Part shown: in pieces, positions 1 to 9,249 of the stretch
Position numbering within the stretch: position 1 is the first letter of the stretch
Layout of the letters: each line of letters begins with the position of its first letter
Origin: WVYX01 sp039592335
GTDB taxonomy: Bacteria > Gemmatimonadota > Gemmatimonadetes > Gemmatimonadales > GWC2-71-9
Reading direction: 5' to 3'
Length of the DNA stretch: 64,000 bases
Assembly: GCA_039592335.1 (NCBI GenBank)
Contig: JBDHBX010000004.1
Coordinates: 1 to 64,000, forward strand
Made by a program: the position numbers and the translations under genes
Notes under the pieces: model-generated
What the model was told of the DNA's origin: nothing
Seen by the model: only the letters and a program-made list of their open reading frames with translations
The model's database searches: none

Positions 1-51
1 GAGAGCACGACCTGGTGGGGCTACGCGCAGTTCATCGTGAATTGGCCGTAG
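1..51 (+). CDS. C-terminal end of an unidentified protein (cut by window edge)
   Basis: Frame 1 is open from the window edge to a TAG at 49-51 and encodes 16 residues rich in aromatics (TTWWGYAQFIVNWP). Such a tail would suit an exported or outer-membrane protein. It is followed at 81-109 by a hairpin and faces the convergent kinase gene, which fits a real gene end. Too little is visible to name it. Confidence 0.4.
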   Translation, partial: ESTTWWGYAQFIVNWP

Positions 52-80
52 CGGTTCGAGCGGCGTAGCTGCACAGCGAA

Positions 81-109
81 ACGGCCACCGACATCGCGTC
101 GGCGGCCGT
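81..109 (+). terminator. Hairpin between convergent genes, probable terminator
   Basis: The two arms (81-92 and 98-109) pair over 12 positions with one A/C mismatch around a 5-nt loop, and the right arm is followed by GTTGTGTCT on the + strand. It lies between the end of the partial gene at 51 and the end of the convergent kinase at 136. Confidence 0.45.
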
Positions 110-135
110 GTTGTGTCTGGGAGGACGGTTTGTGG

Positions 136-1113
<978 letters not shown>

Positions 1114-1289
1114 GTTGGGCGCCGACGAATCCGGATGGGTCGGGTACGGATAGGGCTTTCAGGCGGCGCGTGCCAGGCCAATCGCGGGCTTGACGCGCGC
1201 TTGACGACCCACCGTTGATAGTTGACCAGGTACACATACCTTGGACTGGGCGCCGTTCGCAGGCGCCCGTTCGAAAGGGGATCGCCACG

Positions 1290-2066
1290 ATGTTCCGCCT
1301 TTCGAAATGGTATCTCGATTGCGTGGCCGACAGCGGCGACGCCGCGGTACTGTACTGGGCATCGGTTCGATGGGGACCGCTGCACCTCCACTACGGCGCG
1401 ACCCTCCTCGGTCGGCGAACCGGCGACCCCACTCACCGCTACACGTTGCGCCCCGGACCGCCGCCCGCCTGGATCGGACACGGTGAGCTGCACTGGTCCA
1501 GTCGGCGACTGCATGCGGACGGCACCTGGAAGCGCCGCGTCGACGGTATCGAGCGCACCCTGCTCGAAGGGCGGCGGGGAAACGTTCACTGGAACTGTGT
1601 ATGTCCCTGCGCGGATGCTTCGATTCGCATCGGGGACTACACGGTGACCGGCCGGGGGTACGCCGAGCACCTCACCATGACCGTGAAGCCCTGGCAGCTC
1701 CCCTTCAACGAGCTGCACTGGGGGCGGTTCCTCTCCGCTACCGACGTGTTGATCTGGATTGCCTGGCGCGGTACGTCGCCGGCCACCTGGGTATTCCTCA
1801 ACGGCGAGGAGCGGCGGCTGGCAGAGATCACCGCAACCTCGGTGAGCGTCCCCGAAGACGAAGCGGCGCTCCAGCTCGATGCCGGGCGGGTGCTGCGAAC
1901 GGGTCGCCTGACCACGACGGCTCTGCGGTCACTTCGCGCCGCAGCTCTGTTAATGCGGCGGTGGCGCGCTGCGCATGAGGAGAAGCGGGTCAGCCGAGCC
2001 ATGCTGACCGGTGGCAATGGGTCGCCCGCGGGGTGGGCGCTGCACGAGGTGGTCCGGTGGCCGTGA
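1290..2066 (+). CDS. Hypothetical protein, possibly CrtC/AttH-like (lipocalin-type fold)
   Basis: 258 aa from the ATG at 1290; an in-frame GTG at 1215 lacks conserved-looking sequence. No signal peptide or membrane segment is evident. The protein is rich in Trp, with repeated short beta-strand-like stretches (YWASVRWGPLHLHYGA, GHGELHWSS, GRGYAEHLTM, FNELHWGRF). The RGYAEHL...W..LHWGRF arrangement recalls hydroxyneurosporene synthase/AttH-family calycin proteins, in which a GxGYxxH-type motif is typical, but I am not certain of this. Its TGA overlaps the GTG start of the next gene (GTGA, 2063-2066), so the two are translationally coupled and it may act on a lipid or isoprenoid substrate with its membrane-bound neighbour. 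Confidence 0.6.
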   Translation: MFRLSKWYLDCVADSGDAAVLYWASVRWGPLHLHYGATLLGRRTGDPTHRYTLRPGPPPAWIGHGELHWSSRRLHADGTWKRRVDGIERTLLEGRRGNVHWNCVCPCADASIRIGDYTVTGRGYAEHLTMTVKPWQLPFNELHWGRFLSATDVLIWIAWRGTSPATWVFLNGEERRLAEITATSVSVPEDEAALQLDAGRVLRTGRLTTTALRSLRAAALLMRRWRAAHEEKRVSRAMLTGGNGSPAGWALHEVVRWP

Positions 2067-3911
2067 ACCAACTCGCTGGCCGGTGGCTCTACGGGGCGCT
2101 GTTCGTGGTCGTGCTCCCCGCGCTGCTCGTGTTGTGGGCGGTGGCGACCGCCGACGTGGTGCCGTTTCGCGCGCTCCCGTATCCGTGGGCCGGTTCCATT
2201 CTGGTGGGATTCGCGGTGGTGCTGATGCTGGGAGGGGTATGGGCGCTGTGGGCCTACGGGCGGGGGCTGCCCATGAACCCCTATCCGCCGCCGCTCTACG
2301 TGGCGCGCGGGGTCTACCGGTATCTGGCGCACCCGATCTACGTGGGATTCGTCCTGCTGTGCGTCGGTGTGGCGGTGGCCGTACGATCGGCGAGTGGACT
2401 GTGGCTCGTCTCGCCCGTGGTGGCGCTCGCGTGCGCGGCCCTGGTGCTCGGCTTCGAGCGCCACGACCTGCGACGCCGGTTCGGGGCGGAGCGCATGCGA
2501 CGACCGCTGATCAGTCTTCCCCCCGACACGGACGAGGCAGCGACGGGGTGGGACCGCTTCTCGGTGTTCGTGCTGGTGCTCATTCCCTGGACGCTGGCCT
2601 TCGAGGGCGTGTACTGGCTCGGAGTTTCCCCCGATGCAATCGAGGCCTACCTGCCGTTCGAGCGGCGCTGGCCCGTCATCGAGTGGACCGAGGCGATCTA
2701 TGCCGGCGTGTACCTGCTCGTGCCCGGTTCGGTGTTCGTGGCACGGACGCGCGGTGCGCTGCGGCGCTTCGCGGTGACCGGTCTGATCGCGACCGCCGTG
2801 ATCACCCTGGTGTACCTCACCGTGCCACTCGTCGCGCCTCCACCACGTCATCTGGACGTTCATCGCCGCCGAGGCCTGGGCAACGCGGGGGAGGGGCGTG
2901 GCCGTTGCGGTCTGGGTGTGGGCGATGCTCATCGCGGTCAGCTGTCTCACGACGGGGATGCACGCGCTCGCGGACGTCGTTGCCGGCGTGGTCGCGTTCG
3001 TGGTCTTGCGCAACTACCGCTTCATCTGGGAGATGCTGCGACGTGGGGCGGAGCGCATCGCGGACTCCTGGCACGAGTGGCGCATCGGCCGCGTCCGGTT
3101 CCTGGGCTACGGTGTGTACGCGCTGCTCGGCGGGGCGGTGGGATTCGGAGTTGCCGCAGGGGTGGCGGGTCCCGACGCCTTCTGGCAACTGGTGGTCATC
3201 CACTTCGCCGGCCTGGTCGGGGCCGGGCTGTGGGCGCAGAAGCTGGAAGGGTCGTCGAAGCTCTCCCGGCCGTTCGGCTACTACGGTGCAGTCTTCGGGG
3301 CGGTCGGCACCACGCTCGTGGCTGGTGTGGTGGGGGGCAACACGATGCTGCTGCTTGGCGCGATCGCCCTAGCGGCGCCGTGGATCCAGGCCATCGGGAG
3401 GGCGCGGTGCCTGATGCAGGGCTGCTGCCATGGGAGCGAGGCATCGGAGGGTGTCGGCATCCGCTATTGGCAAGAGCAGTCGCGTGTCAGTTATCTCGCG
3501 GGCCTGCGGGGCGTGCCGCTCCATCCCACGCCGCTGTATTCGATGATGGCCAACGCGGTCACGTGGGTGATCCTCTTCCGCCTCTGGGCATTGGGTGCCC
3601 CGCTGTCCCTCATCGCCGGCGGATACTTCATGCTCACGGGCGTCGCACGGTTCGTGGAGGAATCGTACCGGGGGGAGCCGCAGACCCCGGTCGTGGGCGG
3701 GCTCAGGATCTACCAGTGGCTGGCGATGCTCTCTCTAGTGGCGGGGGCGGTCCTCACGACGGTCCCGTCGGGTGCCGCGCCCGGGCTGCCTTCGGTGCTC
3801 GATGTCAGGGTGCTGGTCGGGGCACTCGGCTTCGGTACGGCCTGCGGCTTGGCAATGGGAGCCGACTTTCCCTCAGCCACGGGTCGCTACACCAGGCTGG
3901 CGCCGCCGTAG
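2063..3911 (+). pseudogene. Frameshifted membrane fusion: isoprenylcysteine/phospholipid methyltransferase-like + PAP2 phosphatase-like + Lgt-like
   Basis: Starting at the GTG at 2063 (coupled to the upstream gene), one frame gives a polytopic region with a NnrU/ICMT-like signature (YRYLAHPIYVGF), then the front half of a PAP2 domain. Between about 2835 and 2850 the coding sense moves to the next frame. There HVIWTF and then SCLTTGMHALAD (the PAP2 S..TG.H...D motif) continue, followed by a prolipoprotein diacylglyceryl transferase-like domain (GRARCLMQGCCHG, HPTPLYS, RFVEESYRGE). Span 2063-3911 is 1849 nt, exactly one base over a multiple of three, so removing one base would restore a 615-aa protein. 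Either the gene is recently inactivated or there is a one-base sequencing error. Known roles of the domains are methyl transfer to membrane substrates, lipid phosphate hydrolysis and diacylglyceryl transfer; the substrate here is unknown. Confidence 0.75.
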
Positions 3912-4098
3912 GTGCTGCCTCGGCCGTCACCTGGGTGGCAACCGTAGCTGCCGATCCCCGAACGACAGCCGCAGGCCACGAAAGTCCGCTCCTAGTCGGG
4001 GGGCTGCACGCCCTCCATCTTTGTGCGTGCGGAGGGCTCCCTCTTGGAGATCCCCCCCGCAAGCCACCGCAGATCGACCTGTTTACCGGAGGTGTTTC

Positions 4099-6783
4099 GT
4101 GAGCACTGCTCGTGCTGCCAAGGCAGGACTACTCTCGATCGTTCTGGCCGCGATGCTGCCAATCGTCGCCACGGCGCAATCCACTCCGCCGAGCGAGGTC
4201 CCGACCCCGGAGGAGGTCATTGGCTTCGCGCCGGGGACCGATCTCATGCTGGCCGACTACGGCCAGATCACGGCGTACTTCCAGGCGCTCGCCGACGCCT
4301 CCGATCGCGTGCTCCTCGAGCAGGTCGGCGAAAGCTCGCGTGGCAAGCCGATGTACATGGCACTCATCTCGACGCCCGAGAACCTTGCCAACCGCGCGCG
4401 TTACCAGGAGATCAGCCGACGCCTCGCGTTGGCAAAGGACCTGACTGGTGTGGAGGCGCGGCAGCTCGCGGACGAGGGCAAGGCGATCGTGTGGATTGAT
4501 ATCGGGCTGCACGCCACCGAGGTAGCGCACGGGCAGCACGGTCCGGTACTGGCCCACTGGCTGGCGACCTCCGAGGACGACGAGGCGCGGCGCATCCGCG
4601 AGAATGTGATCCTGCTGCTGATGGTGAACATGAACCCCGACGGCCTGGACATCGTGGTGGACTGGTACCGCCAGGTCCTGGGCACGCCGTTCGAGACGGC
4701 GCCGGTGCCCGAGCTGTACCACCACTACATCGGGCACGACAACAACCGTGATTGGTACATGTTCACCCAAGTGGAACACCAGGCGGTGGCCCTGCAGCTG
4801 TATCACGAGTGGTTCCCGCAGCTGGTGTATAACCATCACCAGCGCGGGCCGTTCCCGGGACGCATCTGGATGCCACCCGTGGAGGATCCGATCAACCCGA
4901 ATGTGGATCCCCTGGTCGTAGCCAGCCTCAATCTGATCGGCGATGCCATGAAGCGGCGCTTCGCCCTGGAAGAGAAGCCGGGCGCGTCGAGCGGGATCGT
5001 GTACGACGGGTGGTGGAGCGGTTACATGTCGGAAGCCGCTGAGTTCCACAATATGATCGGCTTCATTACGGAGACCCACCTGTACGAATACGCCACTCCG
5101 CACTGCTACGAGGAAGACGACATCCCCGAGACGTTCGGTGCACGGGCCGATCATCTCCCGGCCAAGCGACCGTCGCCCATGTATCCCGATCCGTGGCTCG
5201 GTGGCTGCTGGCACATGTCCGACGCGATGGACTACATGTTCACCGCCGACAAGGCGGTGCTCGACGCGGCGGCGCGATACCGGGATGACTGGCTCCACAA
5301 CATCTACGTCATGGGCGCGCGCCAGATTGAGAAGATGCGGGGTGCCAAGGACGGCGGCTTCGCCTACGTGGTGGATCTGTCGGCGCAGGAGGATGCCGGG
5401 CGCGCGGTCGAGATGCTGAAGGCCCTGCGCTGGGGCGGCATCGAAATGCAGCGGGCGGAGCGGAGCTTCAAGGTGGGTGACCGCAGCTACCCCGCCGGCA
5501 CCTATGTCATGGGGCCGCAGGCGTTCAGGCCGTTCCTCGTGGACTTGATGGACGTGAAGGCGTATCCCGAGATCCTGCAGTATCCCGGTGGGCCGCCCGA
5601 TCCCCCGTACGACATGACCGGGTACGAGTTCCCGCAGGTCATGGGGGTGCAGGTGGATCGCATCGACGAGCCGTTCGACGTGCGAGGCCAGCTCGTCGGC
5701 CCGCCCGCCGAGATCGCGCTGCCGACGGGTCGGGTGGAGGGGAGCCGCGACGCAGCATTCATCTTCTCGCACGTCCCGAACCTGAGCGCCAAGGCAACGA
5801 ACCTGTTGCTCGCCCAGGGTGCGACGCTGGCGTGGGCCCGGGAGGAGTTCAAGGCCGGTGGCGAGACGTGGCCGGCCGGATCCATCGTGGCCAGCGGCGT
5901 GGAGCGCGCGGTGGTCGAGGAAGTCATGCGCGGTACGGGCATCGAGGCGCGGGCGGATCGCTTGCCTGATGTGGCAATGACCCAGGTGCGCGCGCCGAAG
6001 GTCGGCCTCTACCGCAGTTGGCGCGCCAACATGCCCGAAGGCTGGACACGCTGGCTGCTGGAGCGCTACGCGTTCGACTTCGAGAACCTGTACGACGCGG
6101 ACATTCGCTCCGGCGATCTCAGCGCTTACGACGTGATTATTCTGCCGGATCAGAGCGCGCAGCGGCTGCTGCACGGCCACCTCGCGGGAACGATGCCCGA
6201 GGAGTACACCGGCGGCCTCGGGCTCGAGGGTGCCCTGGCGCTCAAACAGTTCGTCGAACGCGGTGGCTGGGTGGTAGCCGTCGACCAGGCGGTGGACTTC
6301 GCCATCGACCTGTTTGGCCTCCCGGTGCGCAACACGGTGCGCGATACCGATCGCGAGAGCTTCTTCGTTCCCGGCTCACTGGTGCGGTTCGAGCTCGACA
6401 CGGCAGACCCGCTGGCGTACGGCATGTCCGAAGAGGCGGTCGCCTTCTTTGTGAACAGTCAGGTGCTCGAGATCATTCCGGCTGCGGAGGAGGGCGAACA
6501 GAAGATCGAGCGCGACCTGGTGCCATACGGGACCTTTGCCGAGGAGGATTACCTGGTGAGCGGTTGGGTGTTGGGCGGCAGTCGTTACCTGGCCGGCGAG
6601 ACCGGAGCGCTGCGGGCGCCGCTGGGGCATGGGCAGGTGGTGCTGCTCTCCTTCGAGCCCCACTTCCGGGCGCAGTCGCACAATACGTTCAAGCTGTTGT
6701 TCAACCCGCTGCACGCAGCCACGCTCGACCCGGCGATCTGGCCGGAGGTGTTGCAGCAGCGCCGGGGGCGAGAGGAGCCGTAG
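4099..6783 (+). CDS. Exported M14-family zinc carboxypeptidase-like protein
   Basis: 894 aa from a GTG at 4099, six bases after GGAGG (4088-4092). A signal peptide (about 1-27, ending ATAQS) directs export. M14 zinc and substrate features are visible: HATE (H138, E141), NMNPDG (177-182), GHDNNRDW (212-219), YNHHQRG with the candidate third zinc histidine (H246/H247), and ITETH with the candidate catalytic Glu (E325). The remaining 500 residues form a long C-terminal region typical of large Bacteroidetes/Gemmatimonadota M14-like proteins. It probably trims peptides in the periplasm or outside the cell. It ends two bases from the convergent amidohydrolase gene. Confidence 0.88.
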   Translation: MSTARAAKAGLLSIVLAAMLPIVATAQSTPPSEVPTPEEVIGFAPGTDLMLADYGQITAYFQALADASDRVLLEQVGESSRGKPMYMALISTPENLANRARYQEISRRLALAKDLTGVEARQLADEGKAIVWIDIGLHATEVAHGQHGPVLAHWLATSEDDEARRIRENVILLLMVNMNPDGLDIVVDWYRQVLGTPFETAPVPELYHHYIGHDNNRDWYMFTQVEHQAVALQLYHEWFPQLVYNHHQRGPFPGRIWMPPVEDPINPNVDPLVVASLNLIGDAMKRRFALEEKPGASSGIVYDGWWSGYMSEAAEFHNMIGFITETHLYEYATPHCYEEDDIPETFGARADHLPAKRPSPMYPDPWLGGCWHMSDAMDYMFTADKAVLDAAARYRDDWLHNIYVMGARQIEKMRGAKDGGFAYVVDLSAQEDAGRAVEMLKALRWGGIEMQRAERSFKVGDRSYPAGTYVMGPQAFRPFLVDLMDVKAYPEILQYPGGPPDPPYDMTGYEFPQVMGVQVDRIDEPFDVRGQLVGPPAEIALPTGRVEGSRDAAFIFSHVPNLSAKATNLLLAQGATLAWAREEFKAGGETWPAGSIVASGVERAVVEEVMRGTGIEARADRLPDVAMTQVRAPKVGLYRSWRANMPEGWTRWLLERYAFDFENLYDADIRSGDLSAYDVIILPDQSAQRLLHGHLAGTMPEEYTGGLGLEGALALKQFVERGGWVVAVDQAVDFAIDLFGLPVRNTVRDTDRESFFVPGSLVRFELDTADPLAYGMSEEAVAFFVNSQVLEIIPAAEEGEQKIERDLVPYGTFAEEDYLVSGWVLGGSRYLAGETGALRAPLGHGQVVLLSFEPHFRAQSHNTFKLLFNPLHAATLDPAIWPEVLQQRRGREEP

Positions 6784-6784
6784 G

Positions 6785-8209
6785 CTAGCGCAGCCCGACC
6801 GTTCCCTTCACGGATGCGAACAGCTTCGCGGAGTCGTACCCGATTCCGTCCTTGAACACGATCTCGACGTTCTGGATGTCGCTGATCGTGGACGAGGGAT
6901 CGCCGCGCACCACGATCAGGTCGGCGACCTTCCCGACCGCGACCGTGCCGACCTTGTCGTCCAGCCCCAGGTACCTGGCGCCGTTGAGCGTGGCGACCTG
7001 AATAGCTCCTTCCGGACTGAACCCGGCCTCCGCCAGCAGCTCGACGGCACGCCAGTTGGAGAAGCCCGCTACCACGCCGCCGTACCCCGTGGGATCGGTG
7101 CCCACGACCAGGAGCCCGCCCGCCGCGGCGAAAGCGCGCTCCATCTCCATCTCCTTCACGAACAGCACGGTCCAGGGGGAGCCCTCTTGCACGGCGATGC
7201 GCGCTCGGGTGCGGAGGTACTGGTCCCGCGCCTCGGGCAGCATGGCATCGAGCGCCTGGTTGCTCACGGGCGCGCGCCCCGGTGTGTAGGTCTCGAACAC
7301 GGGGAGGGTCGAGGTCAAGGCCACGCCGTGCTCCACTAGGGTACGCACCACCTCGCGGAACTCCGGACCGTCGAGATCCACGTCCAGCAGCGACGCGGTC
7401 CGGTCGCCGCCGGGCGGGCACACGTCCGGCTCCTTGTCCTGCACGAAGTCGGTGGCCGCCAGGAAGCCGTGCTCCAGGTCGTCGATCCCCAGCTCGGCGG
7501 CCTCGCCGAAGGTCACCGAGCAGAGATGTCCCGTGAGCTTGAAGCCGCGCTGGTGCGCCTCGTCGATCGCCGCCCCGAGCTCGGCGCGCGAGAGGTGCAT
7601 GTAGGCCTTGAACGACGTGAAGCCCTCGTCGGCCCAGTACGCGACCATCTTGCGCGCGTCCTCCGGCCCCGACAGCGCATTGACTGCGAGAATCGGGAGG
7701 CCGGGCCCGTTCAGGTAGGGTGCCGTCGCGTCCATCTTGGGTCCGGGGATCTGCCCGGCGTCGATCGCGCGCTTCAGGTTGAGGTCGGCGTAGGGCACGA
7801 TACTGCCGGCCGTGCGAACAGTGGTCGTGCCCCCCGCGAGGTAGAGTGGCGGGAAGCTCACCAGCTGGGAATTGTACGACCGGTCTCCGGCCGGGTAGAA
7901 CATGTGCTCGTGCACCATCACGAAGCCGGGCAGCACGGTGTGGTCGGACAGATCGAGCACTTCGGCGGTGCCGGGAATATCGACCGTGCCCACGTCGCCC
8001 ACGGCGGCGATAGCGCCGTCGCGCAGCAGCACCGTCTGGCCCTCGCGCGCTGCGGCTCCCGTGCCATCGATCACCCGCACGTTGGTGAGCGCCACGACGC
8101 TCGCGTCCACCTGCACGAAGGCGCGCACCGCGTCGGACAGGGTTGGTGTCTGTCCGTACGCGATACCTGGAACGCTCAACGCCAGGCACAGGACGATCAG
8201 TCTTCGCAT
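6785..8209 (-). CDS. Exported amidohydrolase (metal-dependent, imidazolonepropionase-like)
   Basis: 474 aa with a signal peptide (MRRLIVLCLALSVPGIAYG). The metal-dependent amidohydrolase fold is shown by LPGFVMVHEH (HxH at 100/102), a later KLTGHLCS histidine and VVGTDPTGYGG, whose Asp is the usual C-terminal metal or catalytic ligand. The substrate cannot be read from sequence; relatives hydrolyse cyclic amides or N-terminally blocked dipeptides (prolidase-like). The next gene upstream on the same strand (8224) is a PLP dehydratase, 14 nt away, so the two probably form an operon for amino-acid breakdown. Confidence 0.87.
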   Translation of the reverse strand: MRRLIVLCLALSVPGIAYGQTPTLSDAVRAFVQVDASVVALTNVRVIDGTGAAAREGQTVLLRDGAIAAVGDVGTVDIPGTAEVLDLSDHTVLPGFVMVHEHMFYPAGDRSYNSQLVSFPPLYLAGGTTTVRTAGSIVPYADLNLKRAIDAGQIPGPKMDATAPYLNGPGLPILAVNALSGPEDARKMVAYWADEGFTSFKAYMHLSRAELGAAIDEAHQRGFKLTGHLCSVTFGEAAELGIDDLEHGFLAATDFVQDKEPDVCPPGGDRTASLLDVDLDGPEFREVVRTLVEHGVALTSTLPVFETYTPGRAPVSNQALDAMLPEARDQYLRTRARIAVQEGSPWTVLFVKEMEMERAFAAAGGLLVVGTDPTGYGGVVAGFSNWRAVELLAEAGFSPEGAIQVATLNGARYLGLDDKVGTVAVGKVADLIVVRGDPSSTISDIQNVEIVFKDGIGYDSAKLFASVKGTVGLR

Positions 8210-8223
8210 CGCAATCCCCGCAG

Positions 8224-9204
8224 TCAGTTGTCAGTACTCTCTGCCACGATCCGCATCAGCACGGGGAGATCCACGTTCCCCCCGCTCACCACCACGGCCA
8301 CGGGTCCCTCCCGCGGCTCGACCAGGCCCGTCAACAGTGCGGCAACTCCCACGGCACCGCCGCCCTCCACGACCAGCCTGAGTTCCGTCGCGGCAAACGC
8401 CATGGCTAGCCGGATGGCATTCTCGTCCACCAGCACCTGTTCGTCAACGTGCTGCCGCACCAGCTCGAACGTGTGGCGGTTGTCGAGTCCGATCCCGCCG
8501 GCCAGGGCATTGGCAATCGTATCCTGCTCCTCCTGACAGGCGATGGGCCGACCGGCCTGAAGGCTCTGGTACATCACGGCCGCGCGGCTGGCTGACACAC
8601 CGACCACACGAACGGCCGGGGAGCGTGTCTTGAGGGCCACCGCGATGCCGCCGATCAGGCCGCCACCGGAGAGTGGCACCACGACCGTATCGAGCTTGGG
8701 GATCTGCTCCAGCAGCTCCAAACCGATCGTGCCCTGGCCCGCGACGACGTGCGGGTCGTCGAACGCATGGACGAAAGTCAAGCCGCGCTCCTGCTGGATC
8801 TCGAGGGAGCGCGCCATGGCCTCGTCGTAGGTCGAGCCGTGCAGCACCGTCTCGGCGCCGTGGTGTCGAATGGCGTCGAGCTTGGTGGGATCGCACCACT
8901 CCGGTACGCAGATCGTAGCCGGGACGCCGAGGCGCTCGGCCACGTACGCCACTCCGCGGCCGTGGTTGCCGCTCGAGCAGGTTACCACGCCGCGGCGCCG
9001 CTCGTCGTCCGACAGCGCGAGCATCCTGTTGGCCGCACCCCGCACCTTGAACGAGCCCGTCACCTGGAGGTTCTCGAGCTTGAGGGCGACCGGCGCCCCG
9101 AGGCACGCGGCCAGGGCCGGCGCGCTCACGACGGGGGTCTGGATGGCCAGCCCCGCGATGGCCTCGCGGGCAGCGACGACGTCGTATGGCATGAGGCGCC
9201 ACAA
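8224..9204 (-). CDS. Threonine/serine dehydratase family PLP enzyme
   Basis: 326 aa (322 if the Met at residue 5 is used). Fold-type II PLP enzyme: the Schiff-base lysine lies in GSFKVRGA, the cofactor-binding SSGNHG and the glycine-rich phosphate loop SGGGLIGG are present, and VSGGN lies near the C-terminus. Its length fits the catabolic, single-domain class without the regulatory ACT domain of biosynthetic IlvA. It deaminates serine and/or threonine to 2-oxo acids. A hydroxyectoine-pathway EutB or a serine racemase is the main alternative. It lies directly upstream of the amidohydrolase on the same strand. Confidence 0.85.
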   Translation of the reverse strand: MWRLMPYDVVAAREAIAGLAIQTPVVSAPALAACLGAPVALKLENLQVTGSFKVRGAANRMLALSDDERRRGVVTCSSGNHGRGVAYVAERLGVPATICVPEWCDPTKLDAIRHHGAETVLHGSTYDEAMARSLEIQQERGLTFVHAFDDPHVVAGQGTIGLELLEQIPKLDTVVVPLSGGGLIGGIAVALKTRSPAVRVVGVSASRAAVMYQSLQAGRPIACQEEQDTIANALAGGIGLDNRHTFELVRQHVDEQVLVDENAIRLAMAFAATELRLVVEGGGAVGVAALLTGLVEPREGPVAVVVSGGNVDLPVLMRIVAESTDN

Positions 9205-9249
9205 ACGTGCCGCGTGGTGCGACAGCCGGCTAGGGGCTGGCCGAGCCGC

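Noticed and set aside
1189..1230. Several TTGAC motifs upstream of the lipocalin-like gene as promoters
   Set aside because: No convincing -10 box lies at the proper distance from any of them.
4129..6180. Long minus-strand open frame (683 codons) opposite the M14 peptidase
   Set aside because: Rich in His, Arg and Val with no domain; it mirrors the third-position GC of the real gene on the other strand. The same holds for frames opposite feoB (27314-29431), the antiporter, the TonB receptor and the glucan synthase.
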